The position numbers were made by a program, and so were the translations under genes. Below, in pieces: positions 32,763 to 44,257 of a stretch of 64,000 nt of DNA (its first letter is position 1; each line of letters starts with the position of its first letter). The notes beneath the pieces were generated by a model that ran no database searches, was not told the DNA's origin, and saw only the letters and a list, made by a program, of their open reading frames with translations. Origin of the DNA: Heterobilharzia americana (taxonomy: Eukaryota > Platyhelminthes > Trematoda > Strigeidida > Schistosomatidae); the NCBI GenBank assembly GCA_944470555.2, contig OX104127.1:42831934-42895933 (forward strand). The letters are read 5' to 3'.

Positions 32763-33592
32763 TAAATAAATCCTCGCAAATCTCAAAATTCATGTGTCGT
32801 AAATTTTGAGAGCGGTGACACACCATAGCTGAATTTATGAACCCTGCATTATACAGGTATTTCGGTAATGAGATACACTGATTGACACTATCCATACAAA
32901 AATTTGCATTACTACAATGATGTATATTTTGTTTTCATGTTCAAACAAGATAAATAGATATGCCAGTTGTAATCCTGAATTTCGATATGCCTATAAGTGA
33001 ACGAGTCTTTAAAGTACTTAAAAGATAAATAGTACTTGACGCTAAATACTAGCATATATCGAATGCTGTCAATAGAATAATGATGCGTGGTACAGACACT
33101 GAAATAAAGATTTTTCAAATACATAAGGTCTTTTTTGTATACTTCAAATGCATTCACTTTAATGAACAATATATCGTTCAAAAACCTTTTAGTATATTCT
33201 AATTTCTAGATAAATGCTTGGATTTAAAGGTTTTCCACCGATAAAATCATGGTATTTTGGACTGAAAGAAGAAAAAGGAAGTAAAAGTTAAAAACATTCG
33301 AAATCAAGATTATGATCATAAAGATTTTAGGTCAAGTAGATAATGATTTTAACTGAAATAGTTCCATAAGTCAATGATAGCCTGAATTTCTCAAGTCTTT
33401 CAGATACAACTGGTTACTGAATGTCACTTAGTACTACATCTAGGTTCAATGAAGTCTCATGCAGTTGGATTTTGTATATATTGTATGTATATGTATAATA
33501 ATGTGTCATCTACTTTAAAAATACACTACGATTTATCACCAGGAATCGTTTTTACGGGTGAGCGATTAAATTTGTATTATGTTTTGTTGATG
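32763..33592. other. No gene seen
   Basis: AT-rich. An 89-codon minus ORF (32912-33181) is rich in Y, F, K and I and lacks any motif; probably chance. Confidence 0.35.
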
Positions 33593-34385
33593 AAGACAGA
33601 GGTGACATGAAGATACCCAACCAACACCATCACCACCACCACCAACAACAACAACAACAACAATAAACTCCAATCACCATCAACAGCAGAAACTTTCAAC
33701 CATCTAGGCAACACTGTCTCAACTACAGGCAACGCAGACACAGACGAGGATGTCAAAGCAAGTCAGAATCGGAAAGACAGCAACACAGGTGTTCATTAAC
33801 CTGAATGAAACCAGAGTGGAGATCTACTGCACTGCACTCAGCATAAAGCGTCAACATCATCCGGATTTTGAACACCAATACCAGTCAAGTCAGTGCTTCT
33901 ATGTGATGGTTCAGAGATTTGGTGCATTACGAAAGGCATTTCCAACAAACTACACACATTCGTCAACAACTGCCTACACTGGCTCCATAATGAAGATCAG
34001 ATGGATGGCAAGAATAGTGAGAATAAGCAAGAAGGAGCTCACTCTGGCTTGCTGGTGACGAACCAACGAAGCAGGAACCCATCGCTCAATAAATATGCAG
34101 TTGAAGGAAGTGGAGATGTATTGGGTTGGGTTTGACATACACTGAGAAGGCCGACTGGGGACATCATGCGTCAGGCGAGATAGTCGAGTTTAACCTAGAT
34201 GGGAAGCGACGAGTTGGTTGTTCGAGGTGAGGGTGACATGGAGGAGATGGTGTGAGGAGGAAATGAGAGGTTGTTGGGTGTCATGGAACCAGGTTTGAAA
34301 AGATTGCAGAGAATAGAGTGTAATGGAGAAGTGCTACTGAAGCCCTATATTCCACCAGGAGCTGAAGGGACAATTAATAATAATA
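33593..34385 (+). mobile_element. RTE-clade copy, left member of an inverted pair
   Basis: It is 5'-truncated just before the TEVMKIP block. It contains an (ACC/CAA)n repeat at 33625-33666, the VWRSS, LLCDGSEIWCITKGISNKL and C-terminal blocks, and ends GGGACAATTAATAATAATAA. The 80- and 102-codon ORFs are identical in sequence to those of the copy at 35174-36435. Confidence 0.85.
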
Positions 34386-35110
34386 ATATAAACGTTTCAT
34401 GTTTAGATAGTTTCACCGTTACTTAGCTTACGTTGTAACTTATCAGTCTATTTTGTCTCTATTATGATCAGACTGACACCGAATCATTTTTCTGCCGATA
34501 TTTATTTGAAATCAATAGGCTATGGTATGGATTTGTGTGAATAAACTACATCATTCAATTTCACCTATTTTATTTACTGTTCACATAATGAATGCATTAT
34601 TCGTGTTTATGACTTTTGAATATCCACTAGTAGAATAGTTTATCTTACTCATAAGAAGGATTTCTGTGTATTCAACAATAAAAACTTGAAATTATATAGG
34701 CTTGGAATAACCATTACTTATTTCGAAGGCGATAGTTAAGTTTTTTTTTTTTATAAAGCACTTGAATAAAACTCAGCTAAACTATCCATTTCATTCATTT
34801 TTAATAATATGCTGACTTCTATAATCCTTTGTAATTTGATTATTCATATACCAAACGTTTATTCACTAGAAAATGAAATAAACTAGGTAGTACTTTTAAA
34901 AAATAAAATAATGGTTTGATATATAGGCCATGAAAATTAAGCTAAAGTAGGTTATTATGTTATTGTCAATACCTTTTTTCTGATAAGTAAAACGTTTTAA
35001 ATATCTGTTAGTGAGATACAGGTTAATGTTATGATTAAATGTATTCAATCCGTTTAACAGTAATGAATAACTGGATTTAAATCTTATATTAATATGTCTT
35101 TATCATATTT
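34386..35110. other. Spacer between inverted RTE copies
   Basis: AT-rich unique DNA; nothing recognised. Confidence 0.35.
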
Positions 35111-35173
35111 ATATCAAAACCACAACCTAAGTTGCAGAATTCTGGATTTAGGCTCTGTGTTAAAAAAATATAT

Positions 35174-35865
35174 TATTATTTGTCCCTTGGGTTCCTAATG
35201 GAATAGAAGGCTTCAGTAGCACTTCTCCATTACACTCTATTCTCTGCAATCTTTTCAAACCTGGTTCCATGACACCCAACAACCTCTCATTTCCTCCTCA
35301 CACCATCTCCTCCATGTCACCCTCACCTCGAACAACCAACTCGTCGCTTCCCATCTAGGTTAAACTCGACTATCTCGCCTGACGCATGATGTCCCCAGTC
35401 GGCCTTCTCAGTGTATGTCAAACCCAACCCAATACATCTCCACTTCCTTCAACTGCATATTTATTGAGCGATGGGTTCCTGCTTCGTTGGTTCGTCACCA
35501 GCAAGCCAGAGTGAGCTCCTTCTTGCTTATTCTCACTATTCTTGCCATCCATCTGATCTTCATTATGGAGCCAGTGTAGGCAGTTGTTGACGAATGTGTG
35601 TAGTTTGTTGGAAATGCCTTTCGTAATGCACCAAATCTCTGAACCATCACATAGAAGCACTGACTTGACTGGTATTGGTGTTCAAAATCCGGATGATGTT
35701 GACGCTTTATGCTGAGTGCAGTGCAGTAGATCTCCACTCTGGTTTCATTCAGGTTAATGAACACCTGTGTTGCTGTCTTTCCGATTCTGACTTGCTTTGA
35801 CATCCTCGTCTGTGTCTGCGTTGCCTAGATGGTTGAAAGTTTCTGCTGTTGATGGTGATTGGAGT

Positions 35866-35898
<33 letters not shown>

Positions 35899-36435
35899 AT
35901 GGTGTTGGTTGGGTATCTTCATGTCACCTCTGTCTTCTTTACGTTCACTTGAAGTCCCGTCTTCCTTTTCTGCGCTGTCCTGCCTCTTCTGTCAACTTGT
36001 TGGTTTTCGCCTGTAGATCTTGTGTGACATTAGACGCAAGTCATCGGCGACATCCAAATCCTCTAGGATTTTTGTACCCGGTTAGTCGTATTCTCCTCTT
36101 CTCGCTCCTTACTGTTCGTTGCATGATCCAGTCCACTACAATCGGGAATATTATGGGTGATAGTAGACATCCTTTTCTTACTCTTTCCTGTCTTCACTGT
36201 AAAAGCATCACTGAGCTTCCCATTGTAAATTACTTGGCATATGGCGTTCTCATATATCTGTTGAATGAGATTGATAAATGTTTGTGGAATTCCATAGTGT
36301 TGAAGCATTTTTCAAATTACTTCTCGGTCGACGCTGTCAAAGACCTTTTCAAAGTCAAGGAAGTTGAAGTACGAGTAGAGTGGACTGCCAATGTGTACTC
36401 TCTTCTATGATGATGCGAAGCGTTGCGTACATATT
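35174..36435 (-). mobile_element. RTE-clade copy, right member of an inverted pair, with long target duplication
   Basis: On the minus strand it runs from the RT palm (LLQHYGIPQTFINLIQQIY block, GKLSDAFTVKTG) to the 3' tail. Over the last ~750 bp it appears identical to 33593-34340. It is bounded by imperfect direct repeats of about 62 bp at 35111-35173 and 36431-36491 (six substitutions and one 2-bp indel), a candidate long target-site duplication. Motif C is disrupted (DVADDLRLMSHKIYRR-like reading). Confidence 0.85.
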
Positions 36436-36491
36436 AAAACCATAATCTGAGTTGTAGAATTCTGGATTTAGTCTCTGTTAAAAAAATATAT

Positions 36492-37041
36492 AGAGAGAGA
36501 CTGATTTCATTCAGTTCATTTCACTAATCATTTATTTGTGAGACTAGCCATAAATCAGAGTACATTTGACAAGACTTATTAAAGTGTAAAACAAAAAAAA
36601 CGATATCAGGTTATATTCTGACCAAGATATGAAATAGCCTATAAAATATTTAGGTTATACCTTACTTGTACTTGTCTTTTGTTCATATAAAGAAAGGTTT
36701 AATCGTCGAATAAACAAGATCACCTTTAAATCATATTCAATTTATTTTTTAACATTCGAAATAAACCTTTTGCTTAAATAAATAGTATTTTAAAGCATAA
36801 ACTAAGTCTATAATAACAAGTAGTATTACCTTTCATTTTATACAGAATTTTGACTGTATACTTCAAGAGAAAAAATCACCGTCATTTCAATTGTAAACAA
36901 TAAATGGTATATAGGATCCTTCTGATGTATTAACATTATGTTTTTACTCAATACGTATGAATTGATTATGTTAGTAGTATGTTTCATGCAGTTGTTATGT
37001 AGATGTCATAGCAAAAATAAATGGATTACAAATCTCTGATA

Positions 37042-37078
<37 letters not shown>

Positions 37079-37252
37079 CTAATGAAGATAAAGTTAGTTA
37101 GATGCTCTTAAGTTGGTTATGACAGATGAATACATTTACTAACTATTTAGACAACTTCAAACCATTATAGATATATTGTAGACACTTACGTTCAGAAGGG
37201 ATTTAAAACGGGGACATGATTATTTTTTTTAAAGGAATTTCATTAGCTACTC

Positions 37253-37296
<44 letters not shown>

Positions 37297-37377
37297 TCTT
37301 TAATATATTTACATTTTGCTACTTATTTGAATAGTTCACAGTATATTTAAAGATGTTCAGTCTGTAACACTTAAGTT
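36492..37377. other. AT-rich stretch with two (TA)n tracts
   Basis: The tracts are at 37042-37073 and 37257-37294. The second is flanked on both sides by ACTCTTTAATATAT. No gene recognised. Confidence 0.5.
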
Positions 37378-37745
37378 GTGGTTCAGATTTTCATCTCACC
37401 TTCAATCATCATCCAGTACAAATACTAGTCTGCCAAACTATGGCTATCTCAGATAGCTAAATGATAATCAATATGATGCTCCCCCTACCTAATTCAGTTA
37501 GATTTAGACTGGGATGAGAAGTCTTAATTGTGCAACCAGTGTGAATAAGATAAAGTGGTAGTAACACGTCACGAATTCACATGGTAGTTGGCTAAAATTC
37601 TTGACGATCGAAGTGAAATAAAAATCTGGTCATCAGTCAGACCTTGTAACTCAGTTGGTAGAGCACTGGACCGGAAACCCGGTGATCGCTGGTTCGAATC
37701 CGGTCGAGGTCCAGATTTTTAACCATCACTCAGTACAAATTTTAA
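37378..37745 (+). mobile_element. SINE-C with well-preserved tRNA-like head and tandem trace
   Basis: The tRNA-like segment 37647-37720 has a perfect 7-bp acceptor stem (GACCTTG with CGAGGTC, one G-U), D-loop CAGTTGGTAGAGC and B box GGTTCGAATCC. The anticodon stem is mispaired (CTGGA with CCCGG) and position 33 is C instead of T, so it is not a normal tRNA. The unit is preceded by the 3' end of another unit (GTGGTTCAGATTTTCATCTC), giving a head-to-tail period of about 335 bp. Best SINE-C copy here. Confidence 0.8.
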
Positions 37746-37937
37746 GGTAATTATTTAGTGTGAGACAACATTGGCCCTCTCTTTAAGTATCATTTGTAAC
37801 ATACTTTATCTCTCACCTACTAAACATTCATTTGGTTTCGTTATTACAAATTGAAATATATATGCTCTAAAGTATATTGATCAAACAGTCTTCTTCAATC
37901 TATTAAAACAAATTTAGATTTAGTATAATTGTTCTTA

Positions 37938-38385
37938 TATGATACCGTCGTTGATTGGTCACTGAGAACAACATCTCTCACTGAGAGCTAACAGGTACAT
38001 CCAGCTGACGAGTCACAAATAGCACGAAATACGCATCCTTCATCCCACTGCTACACACTGCTCATCATTACTGTACATAAGCAAAACACAGACAATATCC
38101 AGGCATCTGCAAAGGAGCCCATATGCCCACAAAGACTGATCAATTCGGTCGAATCAACGACGGTATCATATAAAAACAGTTATACTAAAAACTATACCAG
38201 TCGCACAAGAAGTGGCTATCGTGGTTTGGTGGTGTAGTGGCTAACATTCTGGCATTTGAAGCGATTGCCTCCGAGTCTGAGTCCCAGTGGGAACAACATC
38301 ACTCACTGGGAGCCAGGAGGTATATCCTAAACAGGACGAAATGTGCATCCTGGATTCCACTGCTAGCCACGATCCATCATGAACA
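37938..38385 (+). mobile_element. Hammerhead SINE-A dimer
   Basis: Plus order: hammerhead 1 (38001-38050; core CTGACGA and GAAA present, stem I broken to CTTCAT), tail, tRNA head (38205-38300), hammerhead 2 (38320-38375; the CTGANGA strand deleted, GAAA and ATC/CTGGATTCC kept). Ribozyme spacing is about 315 bp. It is mirrored by an inverted copy at 38598-39082. Confidence 0.8.
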
Positions 38386-38597
38386 AATTTAGATTTACTA
38401 ATATTTCACATCTTATCATGATAATAATCGTCGATAACTAATAATCTCAGTGTATTAATAAATTACAATTTTATACAGAGGGATTATTTCTTTATTTGAC
38501 TATTTGATAAAAATAGAAGAGAAACAAGTATAACTCAATCGATAACAAAAGATAATTAATCAGTGAGTTTATCAGTAAGTATAACTCTTGATATGTA

Positions 38598-39082
38598 TAG
38601 TAACGATGGGAAGTGGCTAGGAGTGGAATCCAGAATGTGCACTTCGTTCTATTTGGGACTCGTCAGCTGGATGTACGTCCCGGCTACCAGTGAGTGATGT
38701 TGTTCCCACTGGGACTCAGACTCGGCGGCAATCGCTTCAAATGCCAGAATGTTAGCCACTACACCACCAAACCACGATAGCCACTTCTTGTGCGACTGGT
38801 ATAGTTTTTAGTATAACTGTTTTTATATGATACCGTCGTTGATTCGACCGAATTGATCAGTCTTTGTGGGCATATGGGCTCCTTTGCAGATGCCTGGATA
38901 TTGTCTGTGTTTTGCTTATGTACAGTAATGATGAGCAGTGTGTAGCAGTGGGATGAAGGATGCGTATTTCGTGCTATTTGTGACTCGTCAGCTGGATGTA
39001 CCTGCTGGTTCCTAGTGAGTGATGTTGTTCTTATATGGACTCAGACTTCAGAGCGATCGCTTCAAACGACAGAGCGTTATGT
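38598..39082 (-). mobile_element. Hammerhead SINE-A dimer, inverted partner
   Basis: Minus-strand counterpart of 37938-38385 with the same rare variants (GGTGTAGTGGCTAACATTCT in the head, CCCACAAAGACTGATCAATT in the tail). Hammerhead 1 (39005-38955) repeats the broken stem I. Hammerhead 2 (38672-38625) is complete, with CTGACGA, GAAG and an ATT cleavage triplet. It extends further 5' into a second, decayed head (39010-39082). Confidence 0.8.
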
Positions 39083-39393
39083 ATTTCAAAATTAACTCAT
39101 CAAATCGAAACTATAAAAATTATCAGAACAAACTAAATGAAGCAATAAATAAGCAAAAATATATGATGAATTCGGATTATTATTATTTCTGGTAATCATA
39201 ATCTCATTTATGAGATATTACTTGGCATATCATAACTTACAAACTGTTGACCATAAATCTTAAAGTGAACAATGTAGTAAATAAAATTGAATATGTTTAA
39301 TTTTGTGTAAATGAAGACTTTGAAAATTGCTTGTTTATGAAACATGCATTAATTCATTATTTTGATACCTGTAATTTCCTGTTGATATTTAGG

Positions 39394-39645
39394 GTTGAAT
39401 CAAGGCATATACATTTATGCTCATATGCCAGTAGACGTTGAGTAGTTCAGTCTTGTATAGCAACGAGAGGTTATAAGTATCATTACAATAAGAGGTTGCT
39501 GCTGTATCCCATAGATGATGAGAACTGGGTTCGAGTCTTAGTGGGAATAATATCATTCGCTGGGGTGCAGGTACATTGAGTTGATGAGTCCCAAATCGGA
39601 TGAAACATACGTTATGGATTCTATTGCTAGTCATCAACATGTACA
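39394..39645 (+). mobile_element. Hammerhead SINE-A, permuted, decayed
   Basis: Order: tail (CTCATATGCCAGTAGACGTT), tRNA head (B box GGGTTCGAGTC), hammerhead with TTGATGA and GAAA, then TATGGATTCTATTGCTAG. The first core base is lost. Confidence 0.65.
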
Positions 39646-41037
39646 TTACTTGAATTCATTTATTACTAACACTTCTACAGTGAAGTGGATGAGAGAAATA
39701 TTTACCCTAGAAAATGATCTTGTGACTGTAAATACACTGAAATAAACATCTAGTTTACTGATTCAAAATTATTTCACAGGAGATTTTACAGATCAGTCTA
39801 TTCCACCTTCTGTAAAATTTTTACCAATTTAGATTTAGTTAAAAAAAATATGAGATATGATAGCCAGTGTGATTCATAATTAAACTTAATTGGTTATCAT
39901 AAACCTGAAAGGTAGATGAACTATTTCTTGTTAGTTGAATAACAGATTTGCTGAGATGAATAATTTTTTTACAGTATTCGTAACTTAAAAGATCTTTGAA
40001 GTGAAGTGTTTCAGTTGAAATATCACCAAGAATTAGGTGTATATCAATTTTGTAAACAAATTTCAGTAAATTAATCAAAACGTTTTTAGTTTTCTCGAAA
40101 AGAATTTTGTTTGATCGAATCTATAGGTGACAGAATACATGATCAGTTGAAGTATTGGATGTTGAAGTGAATCTATCAGTCAGTAAAAACACATTAAGTT
40201 ATACAGCTTCCTTGTCTAATTTACCATACAACGTCTTTAACTCATATGTTCTCTACTCAGTTTAATATCTTCCTGTTTTTCTTTTTTATGACTCTATAGA
40301 AAGTGATGAACAAAACACATAAGGAGTTATAAGGTTACAAGTTTTTATGTGTGTTCAGTCAGTACAGAAGTATTCAGTTAATATTTTTGTATATCAAGTT
40401 ACGCTCTAATTTATCATGATGAGTTTTCATTACTTTCTAACGTGATAAGTTTAGCTTGAGAATTCTGAGGTTACTAATCACACTACTACTTTAATATATG
40501 CATTCGGTGAACTCATTTGACCTAAATGAATTTTCAAAGTGTAGTATTACAAGAAATATGCGAATTAATGCCAAATATTTTCTTTGTTGAGTTTGATGAA
40601 ACAGACTGGCAATTTATTTACAGCTCAAAGGTACCACAAAATCGCTCATGAGGAAACTGTTTTTTTTTTATGTGGATACAAGAGGAACTCGTTGGCGTAA
40701 ATGAATCAGGGTGGTTCATTTCATCTGAACATCGACTAAATAACATTATTTTCAAGTTTCTCACTTACAGTTACGAAAGATAAGAAGGGATATCTTAGTT
40801 TAGTTTATGCGTACAGTTATACGGAAACTCACTGGGCATCAAGATGAATCAACAGGAAAACTTCTAAAGTGACATAATGAGCTTACTGTGAATGGTGACT
40901 AATATATGCAAATAAATTTCACATAAAAAAACAAATTTATTCTGACCTAAATGTTACTTTGAAATACACGTTGACATCAAGACCTACACATTTTTTGTAA
41001 ACTTAAAATACTCCTTGTGTATGTGTAGCTAATATTA
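39646..41037. other. No gene seen
   Basis: AT-rich unique DNA. The minus ORF 39839-40078 (79 codons) is unrecognised. Confidence 0.4.
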
Positions 41038-41300
41038 TTTGAGGTGACGGGTATGAGGTTTGAGTCTCAGAGGGAACAATATCACTCACACTGAGATGCC
41101 AGTACCACCAATTGATGAGTCCCAAACAGGATGAAATGCCCAACCTGGATTCTTCAGCCAGCCACAACCAAGTAAACTACCATAGTTAACATTTAGGCAA
41201 TATTGAGGCGTCTGCGTAGGACCCCATATGCCAATAGAGATTGGACAATTCGATCCAGTTAAACAAAGGAGAATTACAAACACATCCATAAGAAGTAATA
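41038..41300 (+). mobile_element. Hammerhead SINE-A, subfamily 2
   Basis: tRNA head remnant (GGTTTGAGTCTCAGAGGGAA), hammerhead with TTGATGA, GAAA and AACCTGGATTC, then the full tail to CAAACACATCCATAAG. The core C is changed, so it is probably inactive. Confidence 0.7.
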
Positions 41301-41561
41301 GATCATTTCTGTTATGTCTATCGTAAAAGCTGCGCATCTTGAACTAATTAATTCCTACTGGAGTTATTTAAACATGAAAAAAACGTTTTATTGAAAAAGT
41401 CAAAATATATAATTACTTACAATTTGATACTTTTATTTTTAGAAAGAATCCTAAGTTTCAGAGTTTTAACTCTCGATTCTAAATAATCTTCTTGTGTATA
41501 AGACACTGAAATACTTTTGACTATTACAAATGAATTTTGAGAGAGTTGTGGAGATTTGGAA

Positions 41562-41745
41562 ATATTTCAAGTTGTTATTCATAGTAGACTAACATCGTGA
41601 GCTAACAGAAGTTGGAAATAAGGACCACTGGATTCTGACCGTAACGCGCTGATCGTGGAAGCTGAAGGTCGCGGGTTTGATCCCAGAAGGGTCGTAGATG
41701 CACACTGCTGACATCGGTCTACGATGAATAACAACTCGAAACATT
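41562..41745 (+). mobile_element. SINE-B with internal deletions and inverted ends
   Basis: It starts with an inverted tail end (CAAGTTGTTATTCATAGTAG), then leader, a shortened core (GGTCGCGGGTTTGATCCC as B box) and a plus-strand tail end (CTACGATGAATAACAACTCG). The two ends form a terminal inverted repeat. Confidence 0.7.
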
Positions 41746-42044
41746 ACAAATGAGATAAGTTTATATGATGAGAACTATTTATCTTGAAAATTTATACTAT
41801 GCGCAGACTTACTAGTTTACATTTGACAGTAGTTCTTTACTTTTTTCATACTAACTAATTACACAGACCTTCCTGTTAGTTGAAAAAAGACGATAAATGT
41901 CAATAACTGCCGGCTAGATATTTCATTTTTGCTCTTCTCTACAGAAAATATCATGATTATTCAGTATCCAGCCTGATTAGATTAGAAATGAATTTAGGAA
42001 AAACAAGCTAAAAAAGGTTCTCTTATATCGCTCTGTCTTTTGAA

Positions 42045-42162
42045 TCAATAAGTTCTGGATTTGAGTCCTGATAGGAACAACACTTCTCACTAGAAGACAG
42101 GTACATCCAGCTGACGAGTGTCATCCGGGATTCCACTGCTAGTTACTATCCATTTCACTTTT
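42045..42162 (+). mobile_element. SINE-A remnant with gutted hammerhead
   Basis: tRNA head B box (GGATTTGAGTCCTGATAGGA), then ACATCCAGCTGACGAGTG joined directly to TCATCCGGGATTCCACTG. Helix II, GAAA and half of stem III are deleted. Confidence 0.65.
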
Positions 42163-42639
42163 GACGGTGTTTTAGTTTTAGAAACTACGTGATATTGTTA
42201 TTTTTTATTGTTTGTTCTTTTTCTGACCCTTCTGAGCAGATGATTGTTATCTTCATCAATTGTTGATAAGTATAGAACGTCTAAAGATCATTTCAAATGG
42301 TACCTACTAGTGTATAGATCAACTGAATAAAAAGAATGTATAAGGACAAGTGGTCTTCTAGCATGTTCATTTATAACAAATTTCCACCTAATTTAATCAT
42401 ATTCAGTGCTGTTAGTTTCATACAAGTGCGCTAAACATTTGCAGATAATAGACTATAATGCTTCAAAACTCATTTATAAAGCTAACTAACTACTTTACTT
42501 AGATACTAATAAAAATAAAGTATACCAACAATAAATGTAATGATACTTTACAATGCTACATTATTTTGCTTACCAAGTATTGGTCTAACAATTTTTATTA
42601 TAGTTATACATTGAAAAGAACCTCAGGATTTAGTGATTA

Positions 42640-42778
42640 ACTCTTTGATGTTTTAAGTAATGAATACTCGGTTCGAGGACTAGTCAGAACGTTATCATTT
42701 ACACCTATTTGTTGAGTTCAAAATCAAACGAAACGCATTTCCTGTGTTTCATTGACAGCTACCAAATAAACTACAATA
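42640..42778 (+). mobile_element. Probable SINE-A remnant
   Basis: Weak match: TACTCGGTTCGAGGACTAG resembles the B box, and AAACGAAACGCATTTCCTG the hammerhead 3' half. Low confidence because the core is not recognisable. Confidence 0.35.
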
Positions 42779-43684
42779 CAATAAATACAAACTAGTAGGT
42801 TGAAGAAACTTTTGTAAACTAGTGATTATTTTGTGCAGAATATATATTTTTATGGATAGTGAACCAGTTATCAGGTTAAATTACAATGAAGGTTTTAAAA
42901 TGTAACAGTCAGTAAGAATTTATTTCACATTAGTATTCACCAGTTATTTCAAGTTTCATGAGAAAAGTTTTCCTTAATTGTAGAAAACTTGTTCTCATCT
43001 AACAGTTGTGTATTGCTGAACACAAGACATTCTTTAAAATGGTATAGGAAGTACTCGTAAAGGCGACTATAAAGGATGCTGAGTGATTGCAATTATATAT
43101 TAGTAGGATATTTATATACGAACTTTTATCAACTTCTCAAAACTACCTTTCCTCATTAATTTTCTCAATGATTTCAGGACTACTGATCATTTTTACAAAA
43201 AGATTATCCTTATGCTATTGAATTGTATATGAAAGAAAACGTTTAATCGGTTATTTCAGATAAGAAATATTATCAAGTGGTAGGATATCATCAATTTTTC
43301 CTTATGACCTAGTTTGAATGAATGTAAGGTCAAGAGCAATCTAACAGTAGTTGAATAAATATAGACAGTCAGTACACTACTTCAGAAAATATTGGTTCCA
43401 GTCACTTTAGGAATATAATGCTTGATGGATGAAGTCATCTAGCCTGTACGTAGAAAGTACTAACTGGGCAATCATGGGTTACACACCTCGTAATGGATTA
43501 AAGCAATGAAGCATCATTTATTCTATGGTTAGCTAATATCATCTTACTTCCCTTTGTCTTTTTTTATTTAGCTTTTAATAGTGAGCCTATATTTTTCGCC
43601 TTGATGTTATCCTTTGATTTTCCCTTTACTAACTAGCTGACTAGATAAATAAGGCAGACAAATGAAACAAACTTAGCAAATAAC
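42779..43684. other. No gene seen
   Basis: AT-rich unique DNA between a SINE-A remnant and a fold-back element. Confidence 0.3.
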
Positions 43685-43905
43685 ACAATCCTTCATGTCA
43701 TGAAGCTTTCATTGTCTTACTAGATGACATCATCAGCACTAACTTCAGTATGAGGTGAACTGTCAATATCTCACTTCATACTGAAGTTAGTGCTGATGAT
43801 GTCACTATCTAGAAAGACAATGAAAACTTCAACATTAAACAACCTAGCTCAGAGAATATAATACAATCAAGATCATCCACCTGAGCTACAAATATTCTCC
43901 ACTAT
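43685..43905. mobile_element. Fold-back element, copy 2
   Basis: Arms of about 60 bp (TTCATTGTCTTACTAGATGA on the left; AAGACAATGAA on the right) around ATATCTCACTTCATACTGAA. The right side continues to the presumed true terminus (CCTGAGCTACAAATATTCTC, CACTATT). The left terminus is missing. Confidence 0.7.
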
Positions 43906-44247
43906 TTCACAATCCATCAAAACAATCTTTCTTCAGAAATATTATAAAGGAATGTTATTAATGGATAAGTGCAATGGAATAACAAGTAAAGTATGATATT
44001 TATCAACGGCCTGGCAAGATCTATGAAACAAGTGGAATAAAAAAAATAACGTGAAATTCAGCGAATATTTGCTTATACTTAGAAGTTGGCATCAGCTTTA
44101 GGCAGTCACTAACAGTTTATTGAGTACCTTTTAGGAATGTAGACATATTTTTTTATACTTTGAAAACCTGATGATTTATTTTAAGAATAGTGCAATCGAA
44201 TCAGTTATTCGTATTTTAATTTTAAAATAATACAAGAATGTATTAAG
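43906..44247. other. No gene seen
   Basis: AT-rich flank of the next RTE insertion. Confidence 0.3.
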
Positions 44248-44257
44248 GCTGAATTAT

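Noticed and set aside
32912..33181. 89-codon minus ORF
   Set aside because: Biased to residues with AT-rich codons and no motif; explained by chance in AT-rich DNA.
35859..36410. 183-codon plus ORF
   Set aside because: Antisense of the RTE reverse transcriptase; the Val/Gly run is the complement of the Gln/His-coding repeat.
37647..37720. Functional tRNA gene
   Set aside because: The anticodon stem is mispaired and position 33 is not T; the sequence is the head of a repeated SINE with body and tail.
43685..43905. Fold-back family as Merlin MITEs
   Set aside because: The fold-back ends contain GGAGAAT but I have no Merlin terminal repeat here to compare and no 8-9 bp target duplication, so the link is unsupported.
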